A DNA stretch of 64,000 nt from Pseudomonas sp. B21_DOA (GTDB taxonomy: Bacteria > Pseudomonadota > Gammaproteobacteria > Pseudomonadales > Pseudomonadaceae): positions 5,208,001 through 5,272,000 of the forward strand of contig CP086683.1 in assembly GCA_030544685.1 (NCBI GenBank). The letters are read 5' to 3'. The translations under genes and the position numbers were made by a program. The notes below the pieces were generated by a model that was given only the letters and a program-made list of their open reading frames with translations, did not search any database and had not been told where the DNA came from. Of this stretch, positions 19,861 to 28,447 are shown in pieces; position 1 is the first letter of the stretch; the number at the start of each line of letters is the position of its first letter.

Positions 19861-20601
19861 TTACCCCTTAATCCATTTGAATATTGACTCCGCTACAATC
19901 TGTCGCGCTGACTTTCCACCGGGCAAGGCGTGAGCGTACATAGAGTTCGCATCTGCGTGATTGATATCGAGCCGCCCCATGACGTTCGGTCCTTCGGAGA
20001 TCTCCCATTGCTCACCGAAGTCTGCAACCAGATCTGACAGGTTCCAATCGACCGCAGCTGCCCTGATATTTACCCAATACTGCGCTTTAGGCTTGGGAAC
20101 CTGACGATATATTTTCGAAATACCATATACGATTTTGCCGTGTCCTACGGGATCCAGGGTCACCAAAATTTTTATTTCGAAACCGCGCTCGGTTAAAACG
20201 GCAGACAAATGAGCACCGTTCCAGCCACCCAAACTGTGGCCAATGATATAAATCGCAGTATTGCAACTTGGAATTTTTCGAATAACGTTACGCTCCAAAT
20301 CCTCCTCACTCATAAATGAGTTATAACCAAGAGGCAACGTCGTACAAGATGTCTGTATTTCCAGCGCTTCGATGTCCGCGTCGACCATGTCTCGCACATA
20401 GTCGACGTTGTGATTGGGACCATCAACGTAATACCGTTCCTGATCGCCAGCTCCACCAACAAGAAAAACCATTGCATCGCGGATGCTTACTGTTACTTGC
20501 TTGACCGATTGATCTGTCTTGCAAGTAAGTGTATGACTCACCGGATCCCTTTTCGCCATTGGCGGTGGTGGAGCCTCTGCTGTAGCACTTCCATTTGCCA
20601 T
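19861..20601 (-). CDS. Alpha/beta-hydrolase, candidate type VI secretion lipase effector
   Basis: A 246-residue protein with a lipase nucleophile elbow, IIGHSLGGWNGAHL, near residue 125. A likely catalytic Asp is in VTLDPVGHG and a candidate His in MYAHALPGG. An N-terminal Pro/Ala-rich tail and Cys-containing DREs follow no known signal peptide pattern, so it is not exported by Sec. It lies seven bases after a PAAR-domain gene and is followed by a lipoprotein gene, the order seen for PAAR-Tle-Tli modules. The substrate (phospholipid or other ester) is inferred. Base composition is more AT-rich than the flanks. Confidence 0.65.
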   Translation of the reverse strand: MANGSATAEAPPPPMAKRDPVSHTLTCKTDQSVKQVTVSIRDAMVFLVGGAGDQERYYVDGPNHNVDYVRDMVDADIEALEIQTSCTTLPLGYNSFMSEEDLERNVIRKIPSCNTAIYIIGHSLGGWNGAHLSAVLTERGFEIKILVTLDPVGHGKIVYGISKIYRQVPKPKAQYWVNIRAAAVDWNLSDLVADFGEQWEISEGPNVMGRLDINHADANSMYAHALPGGKSARQIVAESIFKWIKG

Positions 20602-20607
20602 CTCTAA

Positions 20608-21102
20608 TTACTCCACAAATAATTTAATCGTCTCAGCCAGGTGCGAACTGACGGTATGGGTAAATCCCGCCGCATCCGTCACGCCAGACTCTTCACTGCC
20701 GTCACCCCGCTGAATGATGTAAGGGTGATAAGAGACCGGCTCTCCGGTGTCCTGATTGACTACTTGCAACCTGTCAGTGAAATGCACCGGCATCGGCAAC
20801 AGCCCGCTAAACGCAGCCCCTCCCCCACTCTGGCCGATGATCACCGTTCCCGAGCCACCGATCACGACATTGCCATGCCCACCAGTGCTGTCGAGCATCG
20901 CGGCGTTAAGGCCGTTGATGAAAACAGTGCCGGAGACCGCTCCGGTAATAGGGCTGCCACACGCTGATTTATCGGTCATGCGGGCAGCAGCGAGGCCGTC
21001 GAAGAATACGTCCGGCGAGCCGGAGACAATCGGGTTGGTGCCGTGACCTGGCAGTGGGCAGGCGGTTGGGTCGGTGACGCGAGCTGCGGGTTTACCACTC
21101 AA
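20608..21102 (-). CDS. PAAR-domain protein with a C-terminal extension
   Basis: A 164-residue type VI spike-tip protein. The PAAR domain (residues ~1-95) has repeated metal-site and glycine-rich segments: PAARVTDPTACPLPGHG, VFFDGLAAARMTDKSACG, VFINGLNAAMLDSTGGHGNVVIGGSGTVIIG. A C-terminal domain (VHFTDRLQVVNQDTGEPVSYHPY, DAAGFTHTVSS) looks like a small beta-sandwich and may hold cargo. The start is TTG 21102 after a strong AAGGAG; it overlaps the stop of the preceding gene. No vgrG or other type VI gene is in the window. Confidence 0.85.
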   Translation of the reverse strand: MSGKPAARVTDPTACPLPGHGTNPIVSGSPDVFFDGLAAARMTDKSACGSPITGAVSGTVFINGLNAAMLDSTGGHGNVVIGGSGTVIIGQSGGGAAFSGLLPMPVHFTDRLQVVNQDTGEPVSYHPYIIQRGDGSEESGVTDAAGFTHTVSSHLAETIKLFVE

Positions 21103-21761
21103 TTCAAAGCTCCTTGCTTAAGGGGTGCCGGGGATGGCTGATAGATGTCGATGTCGGTCGCGGCAAAGCGCCAGCGATTGTCGACAGGGTCGAACAGAGC
21201 ATGACGATGCTCACGGCTGTCAGGTGATGTCGCGGTTTGCACGGCACGCCAGGCTTCGTCGGCTTGCCATTTCAGGTCGGCAGACGTTGCGTCATCCAGT
21301 TCGTTGAGCCAGGCGTTGTAGTTGCGCAGCTGATTGCGCTCATAAGTCGATTGCAGCACGTCGCCCATTTGCACGCCGAAATCCAGATGATGCCCAGTGG
21401 TCCAACGCCCTACTTCGGAGTAGACGTGCCAGCCCATCGGGATCAACGCACCGTTTTTCAACAGAGAATGGCCGGCGAGAGCGACGAAGCCGCAACAGAC
21501 GTGCAGCATCAGCCAGCCTTGATGGGCGTCGATAATCGCTGTGGGATCAAAGGTTCTCAGCGCTATCACGCGGTAGTCGCCAAGGTCGGAACTGCGCGTC
21601 ATCAACTCGGCATCAAGCCGCGACACGAAAGCCCGTATAGCCACGCCGCCAGTGCGCTGGGCCATGCAGAGAATTTCGACAGCCTGTCGATTCGGGTCGT
21701 CAGAAGAGCCGGTAATTTTCACCAGACCATACAGACGCATAGACGCCTGCAGTCCGCTCAT
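21099..21761 (-). CDS. Uncharacterised protein upstream of and overlapping the PAAR gene
   Basis: A 220-residue protein that I do not recognise. It has no signal peptide. It starts MSGLQASMRLYGLVKITGSS and has a Cys/Gly-rich middle (GWLMLHVCCGFVALAGH) and a Trp-rich C-terminal half (NAWLNELDDATSADLKWQAD). Its stop overlaps the TTG start of the PAAR gene, so the two are translationally coupled. That linkage suggests a chaperone or adaptor for the PAAR-lipase pair, but nothing in the sequence proves it. Confidence 0.6.
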   Translation of the reverse strand: MSGLQASMRLYGLVKITGSSDDPNRQAVEILCMAQRTGGVAIRAFVSRLDAELMTRSSDLGDYRVIALRTFDPTAIIDAHQGWLMLHVCCGFVALAGHSLLKNGALIPMGWHVYSEVGRWTTGHHLDFGVQMGDVLQSTYERNQLRNYNAWLNELDDATSADLKWQADEAWRAVQTATSPDSREHRHALFDPVDNRWRFAATDIDIYQPSPAPLKQGALN

Positions 21762-21920
21762 AGCTGGTCACTCATTGACGCAGCGAGGGCTCCACAGGCG
21801 CGGAGAAATTTTGCCAGATGCATTGCAAGTGTCGTCCGTGAGCGCGCAAAAATGGCGCACAGAATGCCGGACTAGAGCGGTGGCGACAACTGAATCAGCA
21901 GTAGATTGCCATCATTGTGC

Positions 21921-22400
21921 TCAGCCCTCGGCAAATTCGCGCAACACCTTGCCATCCATGCGATACCGCACCCACTCCTCCTGCGGTTGTGCGCCGAGGG
22001 ATTTGTAGAATTCGATGGCCGGGGTGTTCCATTCCAGCACGCTCCATTCGAAGCGGCCGCAGTCGTTGGCGCAGGCGATTTTTGCCAGGTGGCGCAGCAG
22101 GGTTTTGCCGGCGCCGCCGCCGCGTTGTTCGGGGGTGATGTAGAGGTCTTCGAGGTACAGGCAGTTGCTGCCCAGCCAGGTCGAATAACTGAAGAAGAAC
22201 ACCGCGAAGCCGATCGGCAAGCCGTCGCGCAGGCAGATCAGGCCGTGGGCGGTGGCGCCTTCGCCGAACAGGCTACGTTCGATGTCGGCGACGCTGGCGA
22301 TGACTTCGTGACGGGCCTTTTCGAAATCGGCGAGTTCGGTGATGAAGGCGAGGATCTGCGGTGCATCGCTGGGGGTCGCCGGGCGGATTTCGATCGTCAT
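21921..22400 (-). CDS. GNAT acetyltransferase of the diamine (spermidine/spermine) type
   Basis: A 159-residue N-acetyltransferase. It has the start IRPATPSDAPQILAFITELA, the ...ADFEKARHEV segment found in SSAT-like enzymes, the acetyl-CoA binding YLEDLYITPEQRGGGAGKTLL, and the C-terminal WSVLEWNTPAIEFYKSLGA. SSAT-like GNATs acetylate polyamines or thialysine; the substrate here is not certain. It is a single gene, divergent from the HD-domain gene. Confidence 0.85.
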   Translation of the reverse strand: MTIEIRPATPSDAPQILAFITELADFEKARHEVIASVADIERSLFGEGATAHGLICLRDGLPIGFAVFFFSYSTWLGSNCLYLEDLYITPEQRGGGAGKTLLRHLAKIACANDCGRFEWSVLEWNTPAIEFYKSLGAQPQEEWVRYRMDGKVLREFAEG

Positions 22401-22503
22401 GGACGGGCCTTCTGTGCAAATTAAAGCGCCATACTAAGGCGCGCAGCGGCGCTCGTCACATGGCAAACGGGATTAATGTACAGTCATTGCCAACACCGCG
22501 GGA

Positions 22504-22595
22504 CTGTGTGGAGCGAGCTTGCTCGCGAAAGCGGTGGATCAGGCGCTATCTGTTTCCCTGACCGGACGCCTTCGCGAGCAAGCTCGCTCCCACAG
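22504..22595. repeat. REP pair of the GAGCGAGC/CTCGCGAA type
   Basis: CTGTGTGGAGCGAGCTTGCT against its near-complement ending GCTCGCTCCCACAG, between the divergent GNAT and HD-domain genes. Related copies are at 28371, 36971 and 38345. Confidence 0.9.
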
Positions 22596-22622
22596 GTACC
22601 AAGCCAACCTGAAAGGAATCTG

Positions 22623-23275
22623 ATGAGCCTTAATGCATTCGTGCCGATGACGACCCTTGCGGCGCAGTTGCTGCCCCACGCACTCGAACCCTCGGACGAC
22701 GGCGCCCACGACCTCGCCCATTTGCAGCGGGTCTGGCACACCGCACGCACCCTGCATGCAACCGAAGGCGGCGATCTCGAGGTTTTGCTCGCAGCGGTGC
22801 TGTTGCACGACTGCGTATCGGTCGAAAAAACTCGCCGCTACGCTCGCAGGCTTCGCGTCTGGCAGCGGAAAAAGCTTCGTCCGTTCTGAAGGAGATGGAC
22901 TGGCCTCGCGAAAAAACCATCAGCGTCGCCCACGCCATCGAAGCCCACAGCTTCTCCGCCAACATCGCCCCGCTGACCCTCGAAGCGAAAATCGTGCAGG
23001 ACGCCGACCGCCTCGACTCGCTGGGCATGCTCGGCGTCGCCCGCACCTTCTACGTCGCCGGGCGCATGGGCTCGGCCATTTACGATCCGCAAGACCCCGA
23101 GGCGCAGCACCGCGAATACGACGACACACGCTTCTGCCTGGACCACTTCCAGACCAAACTGCTGCACCTCGCCGAGGGTTTCCAGACCGCCACCGGCCAG
23201 CGCCTGGCGTGGGTTCGACATCAGCGCTTGAAGGATTTCATGGAGCAGTTCAAGGAAGAAATCGGCATCGTCTGA
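22623..23275 (+). pseudogene. HD-domain phosphohydrolase, frameshifted
   Basis: A cytosolic metal-dependent phosphohydrolase of the YedJ/YpgQ type, about 217 residues. His/Asp metal ligands are in DGAHDLAHLQRVWHTA, VLLHDCVSVEK and KIVQDADRLDSLGMLGVARTF. The break is at the A run 22825-22830; a seventh A joins VEKNSPLRSQASRLAAEKA. ATG 22623 has AAGGAA upstream. The substrate is unknown; relatives act on nucleotides or are uncharacterised. Confidence 0.87.
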
Positions 23276-23383
23276 TCCTTTACTCCGGCAAAGCGCGATC
23301 CTGACTTCAGCAACCTCACACCTGACGCGCACGATCGCCGTGATAAACAGACAAGGTTAATTCCCCGCTCAAGGAAGCGCGCC

Positions 23384-24619
23384 ATGTCCCATGTAACATC
23401 CAAGGTGTCAGGCAAACTGTTCGGTCTGTTCTGTCTCGCCAGTTATCTGCTGTCGCTGTCATATGGCACGACGTTTTTGCTGGCGCTATTGATCGGTGCG
23501 CGCGGCGGCAATGAACATGACGCGGGCACGGTGATTTCGGCGGCGATGCTCAGTACCTTTGTTGCCGTACTGGGCTGTGGTCATCTGGCGGATCTGCTCG
23601 GCGCGGCGCGCTCGATTGGCGTGTTCGCCCTGTTGCTGGTGGCGGCGAGTCTGGGCTTTGCGATGACATCGGGGTTCGGTTACGGGCTGCTGTTTTTCGG
23701 TTTGCTGCTGGGATTGGGTTGGGGCGTGTTCTACACCCTGGGGCCGATCATCGTTGCCAATCTGGTGGTCCCGGCTCAGCGCGCGAAATATTTCGCTTTG
23801 CTGTCCGGCAGCATGATGAGCGGGATCGGCAGCGGACCATTGTTCGGAAGGGCGGCCAGTGCACTGGATTTACCGCTCGCTTCAGCCTTTTATCTGGCTG
23901 CGCTGGCGAGCTTCGTCGGCGCGCTGCTGTTCTGGCGACTTGCTCCGAGACTGACCCCATCGCAAACCACCACAGCGAAAATCACTTGGCGCGCGACCAC
24001 TCAAGTCTTCAGCTCACAGGCCTTGCTGCCGATCATCATGGTCGGTCTGGGCGGTTGTGTGTTTGGCGGGTTGTCGAGTTTCCAGACCAGCTACGCCGCC
24101 GTGCGAGCGCTGGATTATTCGTGGTTTTTCGTGGGGTTCATGGGCGCGGCGATCAGCAGCCGGATGTTGATCGCAGGCTACGTGATCAAGCGCGATCCGT
24201 TAGGCGCCTCGTGCCTGCTGTCGGGTGTGATGCTCGCGTCGGTCATGCTGTTCGCGTTCGGCGTCAACGGCGGCCTCAGCTATCTGCTGGCGGCGGTCAT
24301 GCTCGGCGTCGGTTACGGGTTGACCTACTCGGTGATTAACGGCCTCGCCGCCAACGAAGCACCTGATGGCACCACTTCCCAAGCACTGCTGCTGTTCAGT
24401 CTCGCATACTTTATCGGGGTGTTCGGTTTCCCGTTGCTCGCCGGCAAACTCATCGTCGAGCAAGGCATGGCGTCATTGCTGCTGACGTTGTTGGGTGTGG
24501 CGCTGGCGAACTGGTTGATCACTATCGGCCGCCTGCTATGGCGCCGATTCACTGCAAAAACCCAAGGCCGAGGCCGACCGTTCGTCGATCCTCAGGCACC
24601 AATCCGTCATAAGGGCTGA
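23384..24619 (+). CDS. MFS transporter
   Basis: A 411-residue protein with about 12 hydrophobic segments. It starts MSHVTSKVSGKLFGLFCLAS. The loop GHLADLLGAARSIG corresponds to the MFS loop 2-3 motif, and the second half restarts near VFSSQALLPIIMVGLGG. It has a charged C-terminal tail (RRFTAKTQGRGRPF). Neighbours give no clue to the substrate. A small secreted-protein gene follows 39 bases later on the same strand. Confidence 0.8.
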   Translation: MSHVTSKVSGKLFGLFCLASYLLSLSYGTTFLLALLIGARGGNEHDAGTVISAAMLSTFVAVLGCGHLADLLGAARSIGVFALLLVAASLGFAMTSGFGYGLLFFGLLLGLGWGVFYTLGPIIVANLVVPAQRAKYFALLSGSMMSGIGSGPLFGRAASALDLPLASAFYLAALASFVGALLFWRLAPRLTPSQTTTAKITWRATTQVFSSQALLPIIMVGLGGCVFGGLSSFQTSYAAVRALDYSWFFVGFMGAAISSRMLIAGYVIKRDPLGASCLLSGVMLASVMLFAFGVNGGLSYLLAAVMLGVGYGLTYSVINGLAANEAPDGTTSQALLLFSLAYFIGVFGFPLLAGKLIVEQGMASLLLTLLGVALANWLITIGRLLWRRFTAKTQGRGRPFVDPQAPIRHKG

Positions 24620-24658
24620 CCAACCCAGTGTAAGGATTCCAATCACTGGAGAAGCCCT

Positions 24659-25036
24659 ATGATCCCGTCAAGGTTGACCGCTCTAGTCTTCAGCGCCCTG
24701 CTCTGCCCTGCGGTGTTCGCCGCCTCGTCCACGGCAGCGGGCACTGGCCCTACCGATCCGACCCCGCCACGCGCGCCCGCTATCAACAGCGCCCCCGGAA
24801 TGAACACCGATGGTTCCGGCGTGCCGTTGATCAATCAGCCACCCGCCACTGGCACCGATCCGCGTACTCAGGGCAGCGATCCGGGGCGCCAGGGCGGCAT
24901 GAATACACCTGATTCTCCTGCTACTTCCCTGACAACGCCGGCCCTGGTGTCGGTTCGAAAACCACCACAGGTGGCTCCGGTTCCGAAGGTGCCGGTCAGT
25001 AGTTCGCCGACGCGAGCGCCCTATTCACTCCCATGA
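24659..25036 (+). CDS. Small secreted Pro/Thr/Ser-rich protein
   Basis: A 125-residue protein with a signal peptide (MIPSRLTALVFSALLCPAVF, cleavage near AASS). A low-complexity tail rich in Pro, Thr, Gly and Ser follows (GTGPTDPTPPRAPAINS, VPVSSSPTRAPYSLP). No Cys remains in the mature part. I know no function; it looks like a disordered periplasmic or surface protein. Confidence 0.65.
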   Translation: MIPSRLTALVFSALLCPAVFAASSTAAGTGPTDPTPPRAPAINSAPGMNTDGSGVPLINQPPATGTDPRTQGSDPGRQGGMNTPDSPATSLTTPALVSVRKPPQVAPVPKVPVSSSPTRAPYSLP

Positions 25037-25046
25037 AGAGGTAACC

Positions 25047-25303
25047 ATGAACGTCGACAAAGACCTGGAAAAGAAGTCCTCACCCGCCTGCTGCACGCGC
25101 ATCCCAACGGCCTGGGCAAGGAGGTGCTGGACAATTACCGGGGCGAGAAAGTCGTGGCCAGCGCCCTCGCCGCCCTGCAGGATCGCGGGTTGATTCATCA
25201 TGGTCATGTGACCTTGAGCGAAGCGGGCGAACACTCGCTGAACCTGCCGATCAAGCTCAGTTCTGCCGGCGTCGAAGCGGCGCGTAAACTGGATCTGCAG
25301 TAG
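25047..25303 (+). pseudogene. Small protein with a winged-helix-like look, frameshifted near its start
   Basis: Repaired, it is 85 residues: MNVDKDLEKK, then VLTRLLHAHPNGLGKEVLDN, ALAALQDRGLIHHGHVTLSE, ending AGVEAARKLDLQ. The order of short helices followed by a beta-wing-like GLIHHGHVTL is like a winged helix, but I cannot name a family. The frame breaks near 25074-25075, where one missing A separates the good start (ATG 25047 with GAGG upstream) from the rest. It lies 10 bases after the secreted-protein gene. Confidence 0.6.
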
Positions 25304-25364
25304 TGCCACGCCGCTCGCCGTCGAAGCGGCGAGCGGCCGGATCCGCAACTTGAGGAGAAATCCC

Positions 25365-25745
25365 ATGCCTCGTGGAAGCAAAGACAAATACACCAGTGAA
25401 CAGAAGCGTAAAGCCGAACACATCGAAGACAGCTACGAGAAAAAGGGCGTGTCGAAAGATGAGGCTGAGGCTCGCGCTTGGGCGACGGTGAACAAGCAGT
25501 CCGGTGGCGGCGAGAAGTCCGGTGGCTCGGGGCGCAAGAAGCCTGCGAGTGCCAAGTCGGAAGATCGCAAAGAGTCATCGCGCCGCGCGGTGGCGAGTCG
25601 CAAGGGCCATTCGCGCAACAGCGAGACTTCGAAGGATACGCAGACTGTCGATAGCCTGATGAAAGAGGCCCGGGCAAAGAACATTCCGGGACGGTCTTCG
25701 ATGCGCAAGCAGGAGTTGATTGAGGCGTTGCGCAAGGCTGGCTAA
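25365..25745 (+). CDS. Small basic protein with a Rho-N-like C-terminus
   Basis: A 126-residue, very basic protein. The N-terminal half (MPRGSKDKYTSEQKRKAEHI, SKDEAEARAWATVNKQSGGG) resembles the small plasmid-stabilisation/ChaB-like proteins common in Pseudomonas. The end (TVDSLMKEARAKNIPGRSSM, RKQELIEALRKAG) fits the Rho termination factor N-terminal (SAP-like) helical motif, which can bind nucleic acid. ATG 25365 follows GAGGAG. The role is unknown. Confidence 0.75.
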   Translation: MPRGSKDKYTSEQKRKAEHIEDSYEKKGVSKDEAEARAWATVNKQSGGGEKSGGSGRKKPASAKSEDRKESSRRAVASRKGHSRNSETSKDTQTVDSLMKEARAKNIPGRSSMRKQELIEALRKAG

Positions 25746-25758
25746 GCCTGATGGCCTC

Positions 25759-25850
25759 ATCGCTGGCAAGCGAGCTCCCACAGATCTTTCGGGTGGTTGC
25801 ACTATTGCACTTACACACGAAGACCCTGTGGGAGCTGGCTTGCCAGCGAT
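25759..25850. repeat. REP pair of the GGCTTGCCAGCGAT type
   Basis: ATCGCTGGCAAGCGAGCTCC and its partner ending GGCTTGCCAGCGAT, between the convergent Rho-N-like and PfkB genes. Same family as 11611-11702. Confidence 0.9.
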
Positions 25851-25859
25851 TGCGGTGCA

Positions 25860-26788
25860 TCAGTCGCGGCAGGACTCGCGGATAAACGCATCCACCTCAC
25901 CCGCCCCGGCGATGTCGCCGGCCCCCAGCGAGTCACCGCCATCGCCGCCGCCGCATTGGCCCGCCGCGCCGCTTCCGGTGCCTCCAGCCCCTGCGCCAAT
26001 CCGGCCACAAACACCCCGGCATGCGCATCACCAGCGCCATTACTGTCCACTGCTTTCACAGCAAACCCCGGCACCTGTCGACGCTCGCCACGCTGTTGAA
26101 TCCAGCAACCCTGCGGTCCATCGCGCACCACCATCAGCACTTTTTCCGGTAGCAGTTCCACGAGCCGATCCATTGCCAAGCCAATCTCATCAGCGCCGGC
26201 AAAGCGCAGCGCCTCGACGCTGTTGCTGGTCCACACATCAATGCGCGGCAGCAACGCCTGCATCATTGGCGCATCGGGCGACTCCACCAACGGCCCCGGG
26301 TCGAACACCACATTGACCGCCGCCGGCAGCGCCAGCGTCCAGTCGAGCAACGCCTGCGCCTTGCCTTCGTGCAGCAGGCTGTAGCCGCTGAGATAAACGT
26401 AATCGCCAGGCTCGGCAGCCACGCTGTTCAAATCGTCCTCGGTCACCTCGCCTTCGGCGCCGATGTAGGAAATGAAACTGCGTTCAGCCGAGGCATCGGT
26501 CAGCGCCACGCACAAACCAGTGTCGCGCTCGGCCGGCTCGCGGATGCCGATGGCGATACCTTCCGCCTGCATCGCTTGGCGCGCCAAGTCACCAAAACGC
26601 CCCGTGCCATGGCGACCTAGATAGACCACCGGCAGGCCGTTGCGCACCGCCGCCGCCATAACGTTGAAGCCGCCACCGGCTTCGAATCCCGCCGACTGCG
26701 CCAGCACGTCGCCGCCAATCTGCGGCAGTTTTTCCACGGCCATGACCAGGTCGATAATGACCTGGCCGGTGTGCAACATCTTAGGCAT
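25860..26788 (-). pseudogene. PfkB-family (YegV-like) sugar/nucleoside kinase, frameshifted near its end
   Basis: A ribokinase-family kinase, 309 residues after repair. It has the glycine-rich start FEAGGGFNVMAAAVRNGLPV, YLGRHGTGRFGD, the anion-hole and base KAVDSNGAGDAHAGVFVAGL with catalytic Asp, and NAAAAMAVTRWGPATSP. As sequenced, the end runs into the REP (SLASQLPQG). One more base in the C run 25904-25907 gives GAGEVDAFIRESCRD and a stop at 25860. ATG 26788 overlaps the permease stop by eight bases. Its place with an ADP-ribosylglycohydrolase and a GntR gene mirrors E. coli yegU-yegV-yegW. Confidence 0.85.
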
Positions 26789-28247
26789 GAGCATTCTCGG
26801 GTTGCGCGGCGCGGCGATCTTTCGCACCGCCAAGTACCAGGTAAATGCCGCCGGCGACGACGAAGGTCACGATCCAGCCGAGGCCGTTGTGACCCAGCCA
26901 GGAGTCGGACAGAAAGCCCTTGAACCAGACGTTTTCCGCCGTGGTGCCGATGGTGGTGAAGCTGAAACCGAGGACGATGGCGATCGCCCACGCGCCGAAT
27001 GCGCGCCACTCGATGCCGCCGCGATACCAGTAGGCGCTGCTCGGGCTGACGTCGAGCAGGTCTTTGGGGCTGTAGTAGTGACGGTGAATCAGGTCGACCA
27101 CGAAGATCCCAACCCACGCAGTGATCGGCACCGCCAGCAGGGAAATGAAGGTAATGAACGGACCGTAGAAACTGTCGGCGATCAGCATGAAGTAGATCGA
27201 GCCGGCGAAGATCGCGACGATGTCGACCACCACCGCATAGACGCGTTTGACCTTCAGGCCCAGTGTCAGCGTGGTCAGGCCGGCGGAGTACACCGACAGG
27301 TTGTTCGACAGCAGCAGACCGCCGAACGCGGTGATCAGGTACGGCACGGCCATCCACGTCGGCAGCATGTCGCGGATTGCCACGATCGGGTCAGTCGCCG
27401 ACGCCAGGTCATTGTTGCCCACCGACAACAAGCCGCCGAGAGTGATCAGCAGCACCAGCGGAATGCCCGCTCCGAACGCCGCCGACGCCACCAGGCGCAC
27501 AGCCTTGACGCTGCGATGCTGATAGCGCGACATGTCGGCACCAGCGTTGGCCCAACCGATGCCGGTGCCAGCGGCCATGGTGCCGATGCCGATGATCATT
27601 GCGCTCAGCGGCGCTGGCGTGGCGTTGAATACCGCACTCCAGTCGATGGTCGCGCAGAGAAAACCGCCGACGAGAATGTTCAGCGCACCGAACACGTACG
27701 TCGCCCACTTCTGGATCACCAGCAGGGTCGCGTGGCCGAGGCCGGACACCGACAAGGTCAGCAGGACGAAGATGGCGATGAAGATCAGCGTCAGTACCGG
27801 CGCACTTTTCGCCTCGACCGGCGAGCCGAACAGAATCGAACACAGCGACAGCAGCACGAAGGCTGCGGTGGTGGTATTGACGGTTTCCCAACCCAGACGC
27901 GACATCAGCGAAACCAGCGTCGGGCCGATGTTGCCGCGCACGCCGAAGATTGCTCGCGACAGGGTCAGACTCGGCGCACGGCCACGCCGGCCGGCAATCG
28001 AGATGATCCCCACCACCGCAAACGAACCGGCAGCACCGAGAATCGCGACGATGATCGCCTGCCAGATCGCCAACCCGCGAAACGCCACCAGCGTGGCGCC
28101 CAGCGGCAGGCCGAGGATGGAAATATTGGCCGCAAACCAGACCCAGAACAGCTGCAACGGATGACCGTTGCACTCGGCTTCCGGCACCGGCTCGATGCCC
28201 CGGGTTTCCAATTGCCCGACGCTTTGCCCGGCGGTTGATGAACTCAT
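26781..28247 (-). CDS. NCS1-family cytosine/purine-type permease
   Basis: A 488-residue inner-membrane symporter of the nucleobase-cation-symport-1 family with about 12 hydrophobic segments. Family features are LFWVWFAANISILGLPLGA, GRRGRAPSLTLSRAIFGVRG, GTGIGWANAGADMSRYQ and LLLSNNLSVYSAGL. ATG 28247 has AGGAG upstream; the longer frame reaches into a REP and is rejected. It overlaps the kinase gene. In E. coli the equivalent slot (yegT) is an MFS nucleoside carrier, so here a different transporter class serves the cluster. Confidence 0.88.
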   Translation of the reverse strand: MSSSTAGQSVGQLETRGIEPVPEAECNGHPLQLFWVWFAANISILGLPLGATLVAFRGLAIWQAIIVAILGAAGSFAVVGIISIAGRRGRAPSLTLSRAIFGVRGNIGPTLVSLMSRLGWETVNTTTAAFVLLSLCSILFGSPVEAKSAPVLTLIFIAIFVLLTLSVSGLGHATLLVIQKWATYVFGALNILVGGFLCATIDWSAVFNATPAPLSAMIIGIGTMAAGTGIGWANAGADMSRYQHRSVKAVRLVASAAFGAGIPLVLLITLGGLLSVGNNDLASATDPIVAIRDMLPTWMAVPYLITAFGGLLLSNNLSVYSAGLTTLTLGLKVKRVYAVVVDIVAIFAGSIYFMLIADSFYGPFITFISLLAVPITAWVGIFVVDLIHRHYYSPKDLLDVSPSSAYWYRGGIEWRAFGAWAIAIVLGFSFTTIGTTAENVWFKGFLSDSWLGHNGLGWIVTFVVAGGIYLVLGGAKDRRAAQPENAHA

Positions 28248-28370
28248 GAAGATGCTCCTGTTTGCCTTTTTTGTGGTTGTGGCAATGATGCAAAACGACA
28301 AGACAATTGGCCTTCCGAGGCCTGTCTGTGCGATCCATTGCTGTGTGAATTCTTTAGAAATGCGCCGCCT

Positions 28371-28435
28371 TTCGCGAGCAGGCTCGCTCCCACAAGGGAA
28401 TGCATTCCAATTGTGGGAGCGAGCCTGCTCGCGAA
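28371..28435. repeat. Short REP pair, GAGCAGGCTCGCTCC type
   Basis: TTCGCGAGCAGGCTCGCTCC and its near-perfect inverse, separated by a short AATGCATTCC centre, between the permease and the ADP-ribosylglycohydrolase gene. Confidence 0.9.
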
Positions 28436-28447
28436 GAGGCCAGCCAG

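Noticed and set aside
25811..25859. REP-encoded tail (SLASQLPQG) on the PfkB kinase
   Set aside because: Same cause: one extra base in the C run 25904-25907 gives a normal end (FIRESCRD) at 25860, before the REP.
26640..28238. A 532-codon plus-strand frame opposite the NCS1 permease
   Set aside because: The permease on the other strand has clear family motifs and membrane segments. The antisense product is a His/Gln/Arg-rich string.
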